From: Planctomycetota bacterium
Lineage (GTDB): Bacteria; Planctomycetota; Uabimicrobiia; Uabimicrobiales; Uabimicrobiaceae
Length of the DNA: 64,000 nucleotides
NCBI GenBank assembly: GCA_029260735.1
Contig: JAJDCR010000023.1
Coordinates: forward strand, 1 to 64,000
Direction: 5' to 3'
Under the pieces are notes generated by a model. It was not told the origin of the DNA and ran no database searches. It saw only the letters and a list, made by a program, of their open reading frames with translations. The position numbers and the translations under genes were made by a program. The first letter of the stretch is position 1, and every line of letters starts with the position of its first letter. Shown here piece by piece: positions 25,712-34,556 of the stretch.

Positions 25712-26797
25712 ATGTTTTTTCTTATATGCTTTATTTTTTTTCTAGGTTGTCCATCTCCTCCTCCCTCTTTATCTTCGGGGGCAGAAGAAGCGACAACCTT
25801 ATCCTCCGAATTGCAAAAAATACTGGATCAAGTCCAGTTTCCCTCTGGTCTACGTGTTACTCTAAAAAAAATAGAGGCACCATCCCCTAGATGGGATTCT
25901 TTTTCTAAGGAAATTTACGAACAAACTCTGTTTATTCTCACGCAGAAGAACATATCTCTTATATCTCTTCAGCCTAATGCTATCGCGGTTCGAATGGAGA
26001 AAGAGCTCTCCGATTTCTATGACCCTGAAAAGCAAGTCATAAAAGGAAAGTTTTTAGGGGCAGAAGCAATTCTTCAAGGCCGCCTCCAAGAAACCCAAAA
26101 AACTTTTCAGATATCCTTAGAGTTACTCGATATGGAAAAGGCCCAAATCCTATCTTTTGCTCTCGGACATATTTCGAAAAAGTGGGCCCGCTCAGACCAT
26201 GCTAATTCACCACACTACCACAAAGGAAATACCCTAAGAGAAGAAGAAAAATGGAACCAAGCGATTCATGAATATGACTTAGCTATTACCCAAGACGGAG
26301 CCCAAGCCCCGTACTTCTTTTTCCGCGGTCTCTCCTATAGCCATATAAACGAAAAAGAAAAAGCCCTCGATGACTACAACCAAGCCATCGCTATGAACCC
26401 AGAAGACGCCTCTTTTTACAACTACCGAGGCCTTCTCTACCAAAATCAACTGCAAGAACAAGACAAAGCCATCCAAGACTACCAAAAAGCAATCAACCTT
26501 AATCCCTACCAAGGCTACGCGCACTCTAATCTAGGAAATATATACCTCAAAAAGAAAGACTACCAGCGAGCCCTTTACCACCAACAAATCGCCGGACAAA
26601 TTCTTCCGGAAAACCCCCGTATTCTCTATAATTTAGCTTGTACTTACCTCTATCACAAAAACAAAGCAGCAACCTTGGAATATTTGCGTAAGGCTTTGAA
26701 TAACGGACTCCCAAAGCATATTCCCACCCAAGACCCTGACTTGGCTAGCTTAGCAGATGATCCTGCTTTTCAAGAGATTATAAGAGGGGGAGAATAG
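25712..26797 (+). CDS. TPR lipoprotein
   Basis: The frame is open from 25526, but that portion is the aatccag repeat. The real start is probably the ATG at 25712, which gives a 361-residue protein beginning with a lipoprotein signal (MFFLICFIFFLGC, lipobox FLGC, then Pro/Ser-rich). Residues about 35-155 are a small alpha/beta region resembling a periplasmic curli-assembly or TolB-N-like domain (IYEQTLFILTQKN, AEAILQGRLQETQ); this is tentative. Residues 165-345 are TPR repeats (QAIHEYDLAITQDG, KALDDYNQAIAMNPEDA, KAIQDYQKAINLNPYQG). From 26240 to 26580 the coding strand is markedly C-rich and G-poor, as in fbpC. Confidence 0.8.
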   Translation: MFFLICFIFFLGCPSPPPSLSSGAEEATTLSSELQKILDQVQFPSGLRVTLKKIEAPSPRWDSFSKEIYEQTLFILTQKNISLISLQPNAIAVRMEKELSDFYDPEKQVIKGKFLGAEAILQGRLQETQKTFQISLELLDMEKAQILSFALGHISKKWARSDHANSPHYHKGNTLREEEKWNQAIHEYDLAITQDGAQAPYFFFRGLSYSHINEKEKALDDYNQAIAMNPEDASFYNYRGLLYQNQLQEQDKAIQDYQKAINLNPYQGYAHSNLGNIYLKKKDYQRALYHQQIAGQILPENPRILYNLACTYLYHKNKAATLEYLRKALNNGLPKHIPTQDPDLASLADDPAFQEIIRGGE

Positions 26798-26827
26798 AGT
26801 TGTAAGCCTTGATCATAAGTTTGGCTG

Positions 26828-27120
26828 CATAGTGTCATTCCAGCGAAGGCATAGCCGTTAATCTGAGCCGTAAGTTATTCCCCCGAAGGGGGTTAATGTT
26901 AGTAGCCATGGTTTCCAACCCATGGGATAATGTATTACGTCCCAAAACCACCCTGAAGGGGTGAAACAAAGAGAGTTTCGCCCCTTCAGGGCGATTTTTT
27001 GGGGCCTTTTTCTTACCTCCGGGTTGCAAACCCGGAGCTACTCACGTTAATCTCCTTGGGAGATATTTCAATCACTCACGGTTTTAGCTTGGCAGCTATG
27101 CGTGAAGGCGGGAATCCAGA
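26828..27120. repeat. Composite palindromic repeat cluster
   Basis: Nested hairpins fill this gene-free stretch. A central stem pairs ccctgaaggggtgaaac with gtttcgccccttcaggg (about 26961-27000). It is flanked by two smaller hairpins starting gtagccatggtttccaac (about 26909) and ending gcaaacccggagctac (about 27045). Still further out are cattccagcgaaggc (26835) and gaaggcgggaatccag (27103), which look like halves of another widespread palindrome. The hairpin-core-hairpin layout with gtagcc/gctac ends matches 62470-62625. The remainder of 26798-27208 holds no gene. Confidence 0.8.
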
Positions 27121-27191
27121 TAAAAACGCAGAAACACCTCAATGTCATTAAGCTAATGAACGGTTAGACAGATAAAATCTGTGGCCAAAAA

Positions 27192-27223
27192 AAATCAGCT
27201 AAATCCGTTTAATCTGCGGTCAA
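27192..27223. repeat. 32-bp dispersed repeat, copy 1
   Basis: Matches 30880-30911 at 31 of 32 positions (core atccgtttaatctgcggtc). It supplies the last residues (LTAD) and the stop codon of the PP2C-like gene. Confidence 0.9.
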
Positions 27224-27964
27224 ATTTTTGGTCGGGTTAATGACAAGCAAAGAAGCATCATCCCCCTCAGAAGGAAAGTTATCTCGAAAATAATCTATTA
27301 TTTGATTTTCCTCTAATTGAGAGCACTGACTATTCATTTCTTCGATTTGCTTCAGAGTTTTTATTGGATCTCGAAAATCATCTCCCAAAAAACAGTCGGT
27401 CATGAGAATTAGTCTGTCGACTTTTTCCATTTTATGAGAAACAAAAGCTCTTGGAATAGTTTTCCACATACCGCTAGAAGCCCAGCCTAACTTGAGACCA
27501 AACATTTCTTTTGCTTCTCCCTTGTAGGGATCTCCATTTACTCGAATAAGCAAATGAACTCCGTAGCCAAAGTTAGCGAAAGATAGTTTACCTTGATTGG
27601 TGATGCTTCCTATAGCCAAACATATCTGGGATTGCTCTGATGAATCTTCTATTAAAGAAGCGTTTAGAGTAGAAGAAAATTTGTAGATATCGGAGACTTC
27701 TCCAGGGCTTGAGAGAAATTCTTCCCAGAGGTGATCAAAAAGCTTGCGGTGCTTTTCCCAGAAGCGGGCGGCCCATTCACCATGACCAGTGGCATCTGCT
27801 ATATAAAAACAAAGTTGCTCGTTTGTGTTGTAGCCTAAACCAAAACGATCTCCTCCTGGATGTTGCCCTGAAAAAGGTTGGAAAAAGGTTTGTATATTCC
27901 AAGAGGATAGAGAAAAAGATTGGAGAGGACATTTTTGTTCATCTGAGCAAATACTTTTGGACAT
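27209..27964 (-). CDS. PP2C/SpoIIE-like protein phosphatase
   Basis: A 251-residue protein (start at the ATG 27964; an in-frame TTG lies 18 bases upstream). The PPM-type phosphatase metal motifs are visible: GGDRFGLGY, FYIADATGHG (equivalent of the DG-H motif), ILMTDCFLGDDF and the C-terminal GDDASLLVI. It probably removes phosphate from Ser/Thr residues in a cytoplasmic partner-switch pathway, a natural counterpart to the several Ser/Thr kinases here. The start lies 5 bases beyond the stop of the upstream VOC gene, so the two are one operon. The final codons and the stop lie in a dispersed repeat (27192-27223). Confidence 0.8.
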   Translation of the reverse strand: MSKSICSDEQKCPLQSFSLSSWNIQTFFQPFSGQHPGGDRFGLGYNTNEQLCFYIADATGHGEWAARFWEKHRKLFDHLWEEFLSSPGEVSDIYKFSSTLNASLIEDSSEQSQICLAIGSITNQGKLSFANFGYGVHLLIRVNGDPYKGEAKEMFGLKLGWASSGMWKTIPRAFVSHKMEKVDRLILMTDCFLGDDFRDPIKTLKQIEEMNSQCSQLEENQIIDYFRDNFPSEGDDASLLVINPTKNLTAD

Positions 27965-27969
27965 GTTTT

Positions 27970-28416
27970 TTATTTTCTCCAAGACTGAATCTCAATAATG
28001 TTCCCTTCGGGATCTTTAGCATAAACGAAAGTTAGCAGTCCGACTCCTGGGATAGATTTTTCGACTAGCTCTCCCAATGAGCTTCCTCCATTTTCTAAGA
28101 GAGAAGCTAGAACTTGCTGCACATCATCGACTTCAAAGGCTATATGACGAAATCCCTGCTGGTTAGAGAGATTGGTTTTACTTTCTATATTTTCCCCATA
28201 AGAATAGATTTCCAAGGTGGGGCCATTTTCATCGTAACCTGGTAATTGAAGATGAACACCTTCTAAACAAGCATTTTCGACCCCTGTTCCTTGATCTAGC
28301 CAAAGACCGGATAGTTTTCGGTAAGGAGGCTTTTCTGTACAAGAAAAGACCTTTATGTAAAAATTTGCTAAGGATTTCCAATCTTTAGCGATGATATTAG
28401 TATGAGCAAAGCGCAT
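27970..28416 (-). CDS. VOC (glyoxalase/dioxygenase) family protein
   Basis: A 148-residue protein with the beta-alpha-beta-beta-beta VOC fold: RFAHTNIIAKDWKSLANFYIKVF at the N-terminus, TLEIYSYGE in the middle, GFRHIAFEVDDVQQV, and DPEGNIIEIQSW at the end. The His, Glu, His and Glu in these segments match the four usual metal ligands. The reaction is not predictable. aggaaa precedes the ATG. Co-directional with the phosphatase gene downstream. Confidence 0.85.
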   Translation of the reverse strand: MRFAHTNIIAKDWKSLANFYIKVFSCTEKPPYRKLSGLWLDQGTGVENACLEGVHLQLPGYDENGPTLEIYSYGENIESKTNLSNQQGFRHIAFEVDDVQQVLASLLENGGSSLGELVEKSIPGVGLLTFVYAKDPEGNIIEIQSWRK

Positions 28417-28465
28417 TTTATTTTCCTAATAGCTAGTTATGCAACAAATCCATTATTTTTGTCTA

Positions 28466-28630
28466 TAAAACTAGGGTTTGCTTAGACTATGTGCCAGTCG
28501 TATCTTTATCCAGTCGTATCTTTATGTGTAAAACTAGGTTTTGCTTAGACTATGTGGGAGAAGACTATGTGCCAGACATATTTTGCCGTATGTGGGAGAA
28601 GACTATGTGCCAGGCATATTTTGCCGTAAA
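28466..28630. repeat. Cluster of local tandem duplications with gtgccag(g)c
   Basis: Several phrases occur twice within 165 bases: ccagtcgtatctttat, aaaactagg(g/t)tttgcttaga and a roughly 40-base unit with gggagaagactatgtgcc (second copy ending near 28627). gtgccaggc at 28607-28615 is the inverse orientation of the gcctggcac repeats at 29.7-30.1 kb, on the other side of the transposase gene. 28631-28844 is AT-rich and holds nothing I recognise. Confidence 0.8.
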
Positions 28631-28844
28631 GGTATAATATAAGAAATAAGGAGTTTTTTTAGAAGCAACTAAGATAAATTTTCTTTATAAAACGTTTTTA
28701 AATAAAAAAAGAGCTTGAAAATGGGCAAAAAATAAAGAGGGATTAGTGGCGGAAAAAGGCAAAATTTTGAGGTATAGGCAGATTATCTCTGCATCTTGAT
28801 AAACAAAGCCAGGAGTAAAGTCAAAACAAAAAATTTAAGAATGG

Positions 28845-29570
28845 CTATCCTCTAGATAAGGAAAATCGGCGCAAAGAATGAAAACGATTTCCTTCTGAGT
28901 ACAATTTACGATTTTGATAATAAGGAATAAACTTCCCATATTTTTCAAGTAAATCTCGAACAAAAGTCTCGGAGCCATAGATAATACCACTAGAGATAGC
29001 AGGCTGTCGACCGAGACCTTTTTCGCGGATACGTTCATGTACCATATCATGATATACATTTTGGCATTCTTTAAGGGATTCTCCTAGCTCCAGATATAGT
29101 GGATGGTAGTCTAAAATGAGATTATCTTCTCCATTAACATGAGTTTGGTGGCTACTCCAAGGCCAATTAATAGGATCAGGACATACGCCGTTACGGGTCA
29201 TATTTAGTTCTATGTAAACAATACAGTTTAGTAGTTGTGAATCTGATTCTATAATCGTCGAATGAAACCTTCCTTCCCAAAATCTACCTGTTTTTCTATG
29301 TGCTCGGTTGTAGGCTTTGGCATAATTTCCATTCACATACCTCATGAATTCTGATAGGTTAGGTCCTGTAGGTGTTCCTACTAGTAGATGTACATGATTT
29401 GATGTTATGCAATAAGCATAAATTTCAGTGCCATATTTTTTTTTCGCTTTGATCAAGATCTCTTGATAGAGTAAAAAGTCTGCTTTTCGTTGAAAGAAAA
29501 ATTCTCGATTATTGCATCTCGTTACTACATGGAATACTCCACCTGTAAAATTTATTCTCGGAGGTCGCAT
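28845..29570 (-). CDS. REP-associated tyrosine transposase (Y1 type)
   Basis: A 241-residue Y1 single-strand transposase of the TnpA-REP (RAYT) group. The N-terminus GGVFHVVTRCNNREFFF is typical. The HUH-type metal motif is HVH at residues 59-61 in ITSNHVHLL, and the catalytic Tyr should be one of Tyr78, Tyr83 or Tyr87 in the helix FMRYVNGNYAKAYNRAHRKTG, followed by GRFWEGRFHST. Its length and the C-terminal FVRDLLEKYG fit the RAYT group rather than IS200. These enzymes act on short palindromic repeats, and irregular gtgccaggc arrays lie on both sides. The frame looks intact. aaagg precedes the ATG. Confidence 0.92.
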   Translation of the reverse strand: MRPPRINFTGGVFHVVTRCNNREFFFQRKADFLLYQEILIKAKKKYGTEIYAYCITSNHVHLLVGTPTGPNLSEFMRYVNGNYAKAYNRAHRKTGRFWEGRFHSTIIESDSQLLNCIVYIELNMTRNGVCPDPINWPWSSHQTHVNGEDNLILDYHPLYLELGESLKECQNVYHDMVHERIREKGLGRQPAISSGIIYGSETFVRDLLEKYGKFIPYYQNRKLYSEGNRFHSLRRFSLSRG

Positions 29571-29679
29571 TTTGGGCCTTTCTTTTACATAATGATTTAA
29601 GAAAGATACTATTGTAATGCCTCCTTGGACAGAATTTTTCGTTTCTCCATCGAAAGCCTTGATTTAGTTAGCTGAAATT

Positions 29680-30065
29680 ACGTCTGCACTATTTCCTGGC
29701 TGGCAAACACTACGTCTGAACATTACGCCTAGCACTATTTCCTATCCTCTTACGCCTGGCACTATTAACATTACGCCTAGCACTATTTCCTCCTATAGCA
29801 CTATTTCCTCCTATCCTCTTACGCCTGGCACTATTTCCTACAAGATTTTACTCGACAATTGTTTTAGGGATTATTTCCTATTATTTTACGCCTGGCACTA
29901 TTTCCTACTGTCCTCTTACGCCTGGCACTATTAACATTACGCCTAGCACTATTTCCTCCTATACCTGGCACTATTTCCTACTGGGATCCTGGCACTATTT
30001 CCTCCTATCCTCTTACGCCTGGCACTATTTCCTACAAGATTTTACTCGACAATTGTTTTAGGGAT
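29680..30065. repeat. Irregular array of gcctggcactatttcct repeats
   Basis: About twelve copies of the core (c)gcc(t/a)(g/a)gcactatttcct, or its gcactattaac variant, spaced unevenly over 380 bases. Nested duplications are visible: 29745-29797 equals 29911-29963 (53 bases) and 29798-29870 equals 29992-30064 (73 bases). The second pair carries a copy of the 3' end of the neighbouring lipoprotein gene (30042). The unequal spacing and nesting exclude a CRISPR array. Position beside the Y1 transposase suggests REP-like substrates. Confidence 0.85.
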
Positions 30066-30629
30066 AGTAACCCGTACCATACCTCTGAAGTCCCCTGTTT
30101 TGTAGTTAACAGCTTTATCATCAGGATACTTTTCACGTAAAGCTCTTCGTAAATTATCGGACATTTGTTTGGGATCTCCATGGCAAGTTAAGCACAGGGC
30201 TTTTATGTATAGAGGTTTGTAGTATCTATAATATGATTTCTCTTGGTCACTCACTTCTTGCACATACTCCCTAGTTTTCTCATTTTTTTTCGTAGATGTA
30301 GTGAAATATTGTAGTACTTGCTGCTCATATTTATCTGGAGCATTATGTGGATTTCGATATTGAGCAGAAGTCCTTTTTATCTCTATTCCTTTTGCCAGTT
30401 GTTTCTCTGTTTCTAAAGTTAAAACTAATCCTTTTTCTGAACAAAAATTAAGAGCATACTCAGGTCCTTTTTGTTTGATAGCTTCTGTCAACTGTGTTTT
30501 CAAATTTTTAATCAGTAAATTAGCAGCATTTTCTCCCATACTAACAACTTTATTTTCTGTGGAAGATGCTGGCTTTTTTTCGCACGATAAGCAAAATAAA
30601 GTTATGATAATACAAAATAGTCTAACCAT
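30042..30629 (-). CDS. Tll0287-like (DUF3365) heme-binding lipoprotein
   Basis: A 195-residue lipoprotein starting at the ATG 30629, with ggag 6 bases upstream (an in-frame TTG at 30641 is rejected). The lipobox is LFCLSC (Cys16). The rest matches the Tll0287-like/DUF3365 domain: RTSAQYRNPHNAPD, YYKPLYIKALCLTCHG with a CxxCH heme site at Cys146-His150, and KYPDDKAVNYKTGDFRGMVRV. It probably carries one c-type heme in the periplasm as a redox sensor or electron carrier. The last 23 bases of the gene are duplicated downstream within the repeat array. Confidence 0.88.
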   Translation of the reverse strand: MVRLFCIIITLFCLSCEKKPASSTENKVVSMGENAANLLIKNLKTQLTEAIKQKGPEYALNFCSEKGLVLTLETEKQLAKGIEIKRTSAQYRNPHNAPDKYEQQVLQYFTTSTKKNEKTREYVQEVSDQEKSYYRYYKPLYIKALCLTCHGDPKQMSDNLRRALREKYPDDKAVNYKTGDFRGMVRVTIPKTIVE

Positions 30630-30979
30630 AATGGTCTCCAAATGGGTAATTACTAAACAGAGATCAAGGAAAATACATCTCTGTCATCTGACAATGTAAA
30701 AGAAAAAGATTATAACAAACATAATATTCTTGATTAGCAGAAAATTTGAAGAAAAAATTAAACAGAGAGTTAGAGTTTTGTAAATACATACTCCCTCTCC
30801 AAATTAAGTGTGGAACTCAATTCTCTTTTGCTAAATTCCAAGCTTTTCAAATAATCGCTGCCCTAAAAAAAACTCCTGTAAATCAGCTAAATCCGTTTAA
30901 TATGCGGTCAAGCTTGTCTTTTCTCATATTCGGTGTTAAACTTAAAGAAGGTACTTGTTTTTTTAGGAGAAAAGCGTTT
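30630..30979. other. Intergenic region with a 32-bp dispersed repeat
   Basis: The 350 bases between divergent genes contain the second copy of the dispersed repeat (30880-30911) and promoters not resolved here. An open frame runs from 30746 into the caspase gene, but its first 78 codons are low quality and include the repeat, so I treat them as non-coding. Confidence 0.6.
30880..30911. repeat. 32-bp dispersed repeat, copy 2
   Basis: 31 of 32 identical to 27192-27223. Lies 70 bases before the caspase-SUMF1 start. Confidence 0.9.
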
Positions 30980-33900
30980 ATGCTGGCTAAATTCCTTCTT
31001 TGCTTGTTTTTTTTTATGATTCCTGTTTATGCGGATAAACTGGCTTTAGTTATTGCGATTTCTAAGTACAAAAATTTCGATTCTTTGGCCACACCGGTTA
31101 ATGACGGACAAAAGTTGGCTCAAATTTTGCGGCAACGCTATAACTACCGAGTTTCGACTTTATTTGATGAAAAAGCGACTCGTCGTAATATTCTTCACGC
31201 TTTCCGAAAGTTTTGTGCTCAAACGAAATCTGAAGAAGCTGAGCAAGTCCTTATTTATTATGCGGGGCATGGGGTGGAGTATTCTCTAGAGGAAGAGGGG
31301 TATTGGATTCCCTATGAAGCAAAAGAAACGGAAGACTTTATTTCCAATGTTAGAGTTAAAAAATTTGTTCAGGTAATTGCTGCGAAAGAATTGCTTCTTG
31401 TGGCAGACTCGTGCTTTAGTGGACAACTTCTTACTCGAGTTATTCCAGCTCAAGGGCATTACGACCAAAAAAACTATGGTAGTGATTTTCTGACTAAAAA
31501 ATCATCTCTTCCTATTAAGCTAGCTCTTACTAGTGGAGGAGTGGAACCTGTACTGGATCGTTCCTCTGGTCGTAATCATCACAGCGTTTTTGCGACTAAG
31601 TTTTTGGAAGTATTGGAAAAAAATAAAAGAGTAGTTTTTCAGGATGAATCGAGCCCTGCTTTTCAAAAAATTCGGGACTATGTTAGCTATAATTCTCGGC
31701 AAAACCCTAGTATTGGTGTTCTCTATGGTAGTGGAAGTGATAAGGGAAGTTTTGTTTTTCAGGCTATTAAAACGAATCATCGCTATGTCAATAAGGATTT
31801 TCAAGGAACTTGGTACAGTAACTATGGAAAAATTACTTTGGTTTACGAAGATGGTAAAAACCAGGGAAGTTATCCAGGGGGAAGAATCATTCATTGGGCA
31901 GTTGCGGACAATACTCTTTTTTACCATTACTGGGAAGAAGGGGTTTTTGGTAAGGGAAGCTGGAAAATAATTTCTCCTCATGCTCTTGAGGGAGGAGATT
32001 CGGAGCACGAAGCTTGGCAACTCTCCCGCAATTCAAAATCTCCTTTTGTTCCTCCTATTCGAATTGTTTCTCCGGAGATACGGCAAGGGAGTGTTTTACT
32101 GGGGCAAAAACAGCAGGAAATGGTTTTAATGGGCTATGTTCTAGCTTCTCAGTTGGAACAATTTTACCTTTCTCACTCTACGGGTAAATATCCGATGGTT
32201 TGGCGAAAGTCAAAAAAATATCCACGTTACTATGCTTTTAAGTCGAGGCTTCCTTTGAGTAAAATTTCTTCGGGACGTTTTGAGCTTATTGCGGAATACC
32301 AGTGGGGAAAAAAACATCATATTTTTTTTGTTCAGCGCATAGAAAACTTTGAGGTTGTTCCTTCTCTTGTTTATTTGGAAACAGGAGAAAAATATGGTTT
32401 TCAGTTTCGAGCAGAAGATAAGGAAAAGAAATCCTATCCTGATTTAACTGTTAGCTGGGAGCCTTCTACTTTTGTAAATTCCAAAGGAATTTTTTGGGGG
32501 AAAGAGCCTGGGAAATATAAGGTTGTTTGCCAAAATAAGAGTCTAGGGATGCAGGCTCAGGCGAATGTTATTGTTCGAGAGCCCTTGGCTATTGTATTGC
32601 AAGAAGAGCTAAGTAAAAAAGAGAAAGAGCTAGAGGCGAAAAGAGAAGTTGAAGTAAAGAAAAGAAAAGAGCTGGAGAGAAAACTTGCTTTGAAAAAAGA
32701 GCAAGAGGAAGCCGCGAAAGAGCAAAAGAGAAAAGAAACAGAGAGAAAGCAACTATTCTTAGATAAGAAGCTAGCAGAAGAAAAAAGAAAAGAAGAAGAA
32801 CGAATATTCCGAGAGAAAAAAAAAGAAGAGGCAAAAAGACTTGAGGAACAAAGGAGACAAGAGTTAGCTGAAAAATTAGAGTGGGAAAAAAAGCAAGCGG
32901 AACAAAGAAGACTCCAAGAGGAGAGAATCCTTGCTTTAGGACAAGAAAAAAGGATGCTTCTCGATAAATTGGAGCAGTACTACCAAGAAACGAGTAGCTT
33001 AAGTATAGCTTTAAGTGAGATGGAGAAAAGACTAGCTCGTTTAAAGAATGTGCTTTTGACTTGGTCGCAAGAGCCTTGGAGTTATCAAAATTCTTCTCAG
33101 CTAAACCTTTTCCAAAAACAGTTTCAAGAAAAACTTCGTTCTGTGGAGCAAAGAGAGAAAATTTATGAAGAATTTCCACAAGGGCAGGCCAGTCCAACGG
33201 AAATTGTTTTTTTACGTGAAACTTGGGATGAAGCTTTGCGACAAACAAAAGAAATTACTCAGTTTTCTCGGCAACTGGAGTCTTTTGAGGAAGAGATAAA
33301 TGATTTTGTTAGGCAATCGCAAGAGGCAGAAGAAAAAAGAAAGTGGAGTGTACGCAAGGAAGAGCTTTCGCAAAAGCAAGAGTTCTTTTTTCAGGAGAAT
33401 TGGACTTCTCGAATAGAAACGATGGAAATGGCTTACAGCTATAGCCAGAACAATCCTTTGAAAAAATGGCAAATGCAAATCAAAGGTTTACATAAAAAAT
33501 ACCAAGAAATAAAATTACACTATCAGTTCTTGAGAGTGAGCGAGGCAAGTCCCGAAGTTTGTCAATCCTTAGAAAAATTAAATCTTAGTATCGAAAATTA
33601 TGAAGAAGAAATTCAAAAGTGCGAAAGAAAACTGAAAAGCTGGATGAAGAAGCAAGAAGAGCAAATTCAAAATGAAAAAAAAGCTCGCTATCAACTTCCA
33701 AAGAAGCTTTGGAGTAATTGTCGGTATCTTAATAAAGGGAATTATATTTTAGATACGACAACTTCCCACTGGAGAAAGCTAAGCCTACGAGATCGCCGTC
33801 TTTATATTCAAATGTACCAAGAAAGCTATGCTCAGAATCAAGGTGTTTCTAGTGAAGAAGAGTTTTCTGAGGAAAATGTATCTTTCTTTTTTGTTTTAAT

Positions 33901-34543
33901 TCCTCCGGGAAGATTTTTTATGGGGCCAAAAGACTCTTCTTCTCGGGTTGTGATTTCAGAAGGTTTTTGGCTGAGTCGTTATGAAATTACTCAAGAGCAA
34001 TGGTTTGCTTTTACACAAGAAAAACCGTGGAATAAGACAGGAAGACTTCCCGAAAGCAAATCTCCAGCAACTCACGTTAACTGGTTAGAAATTTATGATA
34101 AATTTTTGCGAAGACTTCCTGCTAGTTTTTTTCTTCCGAGCGAGGCTCAGTGGGAGTATGCTTGCCGAGCAGGGACAACAAGTCGGTTTTACTGGGGAGA
34201 GGATTCCCAGTATCAAAAAATTTTATCTTATGCTTGGTATGATAAGAACTCTGATTTTTTGGGGCAAAGCTTACCTCACCTTGTCGGAGCGAAAAAAGCT
34301 AACTTTTGGGGACTTTATGATATGAGTGGGAATGTCTCAGAGTGGTGTAGTGATTGGTATACTTCTCCTAGAGAAAGCCCTTTAATTCAAGGAAGCAAAA
34401 AAGAAAAGGTTATCCGGGGAGGCTACTGGTATGACCAAGCTGACAATTGTAGCTCCTTTTATCGTCATCCAAGCAATCCTTTTAATCGTTCCGCAGCCAT
34501 TGGTTTTCGAATAGCTCGTAAGATGCTTGGGAAAAATAAATAG
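30980..34543 (+). CDS. Caspase-like (C14) protein fused to SUMF1/FGE domain
   Basis: The start at 30980 is set by aggaga about 9 bases upstream and by the clean signal peptide MLAKFLLCLFFFMIPVYA. The 1187-residue exported protein has a caspase-fold domain (about 19-220): LALVIAISKYKNF, catalytic His97 in YYAGHG and Cys145 in ADSCFSG. Residues about 230-530 are beta-rich and unrecognised. A Glu/Lys-rich coiled coil spans about 535-680, with further helical sequence to about 900. A SUMF1/FGE-type C-lectin-fold domain (about 968-1180) follows: LIPPGRFFMGP, RYEITQEQW, LPSEAQWEYACRAG, GLYDMSGNVSEW and IGFRIAR. Only one of the two FGE active cysteines seems present, so it is probably a binding or non-FGE module. 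The combination suggests a periplasmic regulated protease or adaptor. Confidence 0.92.
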   Translation: MLAKFLLCLFFFMIPVYADKLALVIAISKYKNFDSLATPVNDGQKLAQILRQRYNYRVSTLFDEKATRRNILHAFRKFCAQTKSEEAEQVLIYYAGHGVEYSLEEEGYWIPYEAKETEDFISNVRVKKFVQVIAAKELLLVADSCFSGQLLTRVIPAQGHYDQKNYGSDFLTKKSSLPIKLALTSGGVEPVLDRSSGRNHHSVFATKFLEVLEKNKRVVFQDESSPAFQKIRDYVSYNSRQNPSIGVLYGSGSDKGSFVFQAIKTNHRYVNKDFQGTWYSNYGKITLVYEDGKNQGSYPGGRIIHWAVADNTLFYHYWEEGVFGKGSWKIISPHALEGGDSEHEAWQLSRNSKSPFVPPIRIVSPEIRQGSVLLGQKQQEMVLMGYVLASQLEQFYLSHSTGKYPMVWRKSKKYPRYYAFKSRLPLSKISSGRFELIAEYQWGKKHHIFFVQRIENFEVVPSLVYLETGEKYGFQFRAEDKEKKSYPDLTVSWEPSTFVNSKGIFWGKEPGKYKVVCQNKSLGMQAQANVIVREPLAIVLQEELSKKEKELEAKREVEVKKRKELERKLALKKEQEEAAKEQKRKETERKQLFLDKKLAEEKRKEEERIFREKKKEEAKRLEEQRRQELAEKLEWEKKQAEQRRLQEERILALGQEKRMLLDKLEQYYQETSSLSIALSEMEKRLARLKNVLLTWSQEPWSYQNSSQLNLFQKQFQEKLRSVEQREKIYEEFPQGQASPTEIVFLRETWDEALRQTKEITQFSRQLESFEEEINDFVRQSQEAEEKRKWSVRKEELSQKQEFFFQENWTSRIETMEMAYSYSQNNPLKKWQMQIKGLHKKYQEIKLHYQFLRVSEASPEVCQSLEKLNLSIENYEEEIQKCERKLKSWMKKQEEQIQNEKKARYQLPKKLWSNCRYLNKGNYILDTTTSHWRKLSLRDRRLYIQMYQESYAQNQGVSSEEEFSEENVSFFFVLIPPGRFFMGPKDSSSRVVISEGFWLSRYEITQEQWFAFTQEKPWNKTGRLPESKSPATHVNWLEIYDKFLRRLPASFFLPSEAQWEYACRAGTTSRFYWGEDSQYQKILSYAWYDKNSDFLGQSLPHLVGAKKANFWGLYDMSGNVSEWCSDWYTSPRESPLIQGSKKEKVIRGGYWYDQADNCSSFYRHPSNPFNRSAAIGFRIARKMLGKNK

Positions 34544-34556
34544 AAAGAATTAAAAA

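Noticed and set aside
29680..30065. Possible CRISPR array
   Set aside because: Repeat units are unevenly spaced, the between-repeat sequences are themselves duplicated, and no cas gene is present; a Y1 transposase is next to it.
29680..30065. Tandem sigma-54 promoters (tggcac motifs)
   Set aside because: The tggcac half matches a -24 element, but the required ttgc at -12 is missing in all copies.
30746..30979. N-terminal 78-codon extension of the caspase-SUMF1 gene
   Set aside because: It contains a dispersed repeat and no signal; the ATG at 30980 has a good ribosome site and starts a signal peptide.
33880..34543. SUMF1 C-terminus as the variable region of a diversity-generating retroelement
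   Set aside because: The fold is the one used by such targets, but no reverse transcriptase, template repeat or adenine-rich variable codons are seen in the window.
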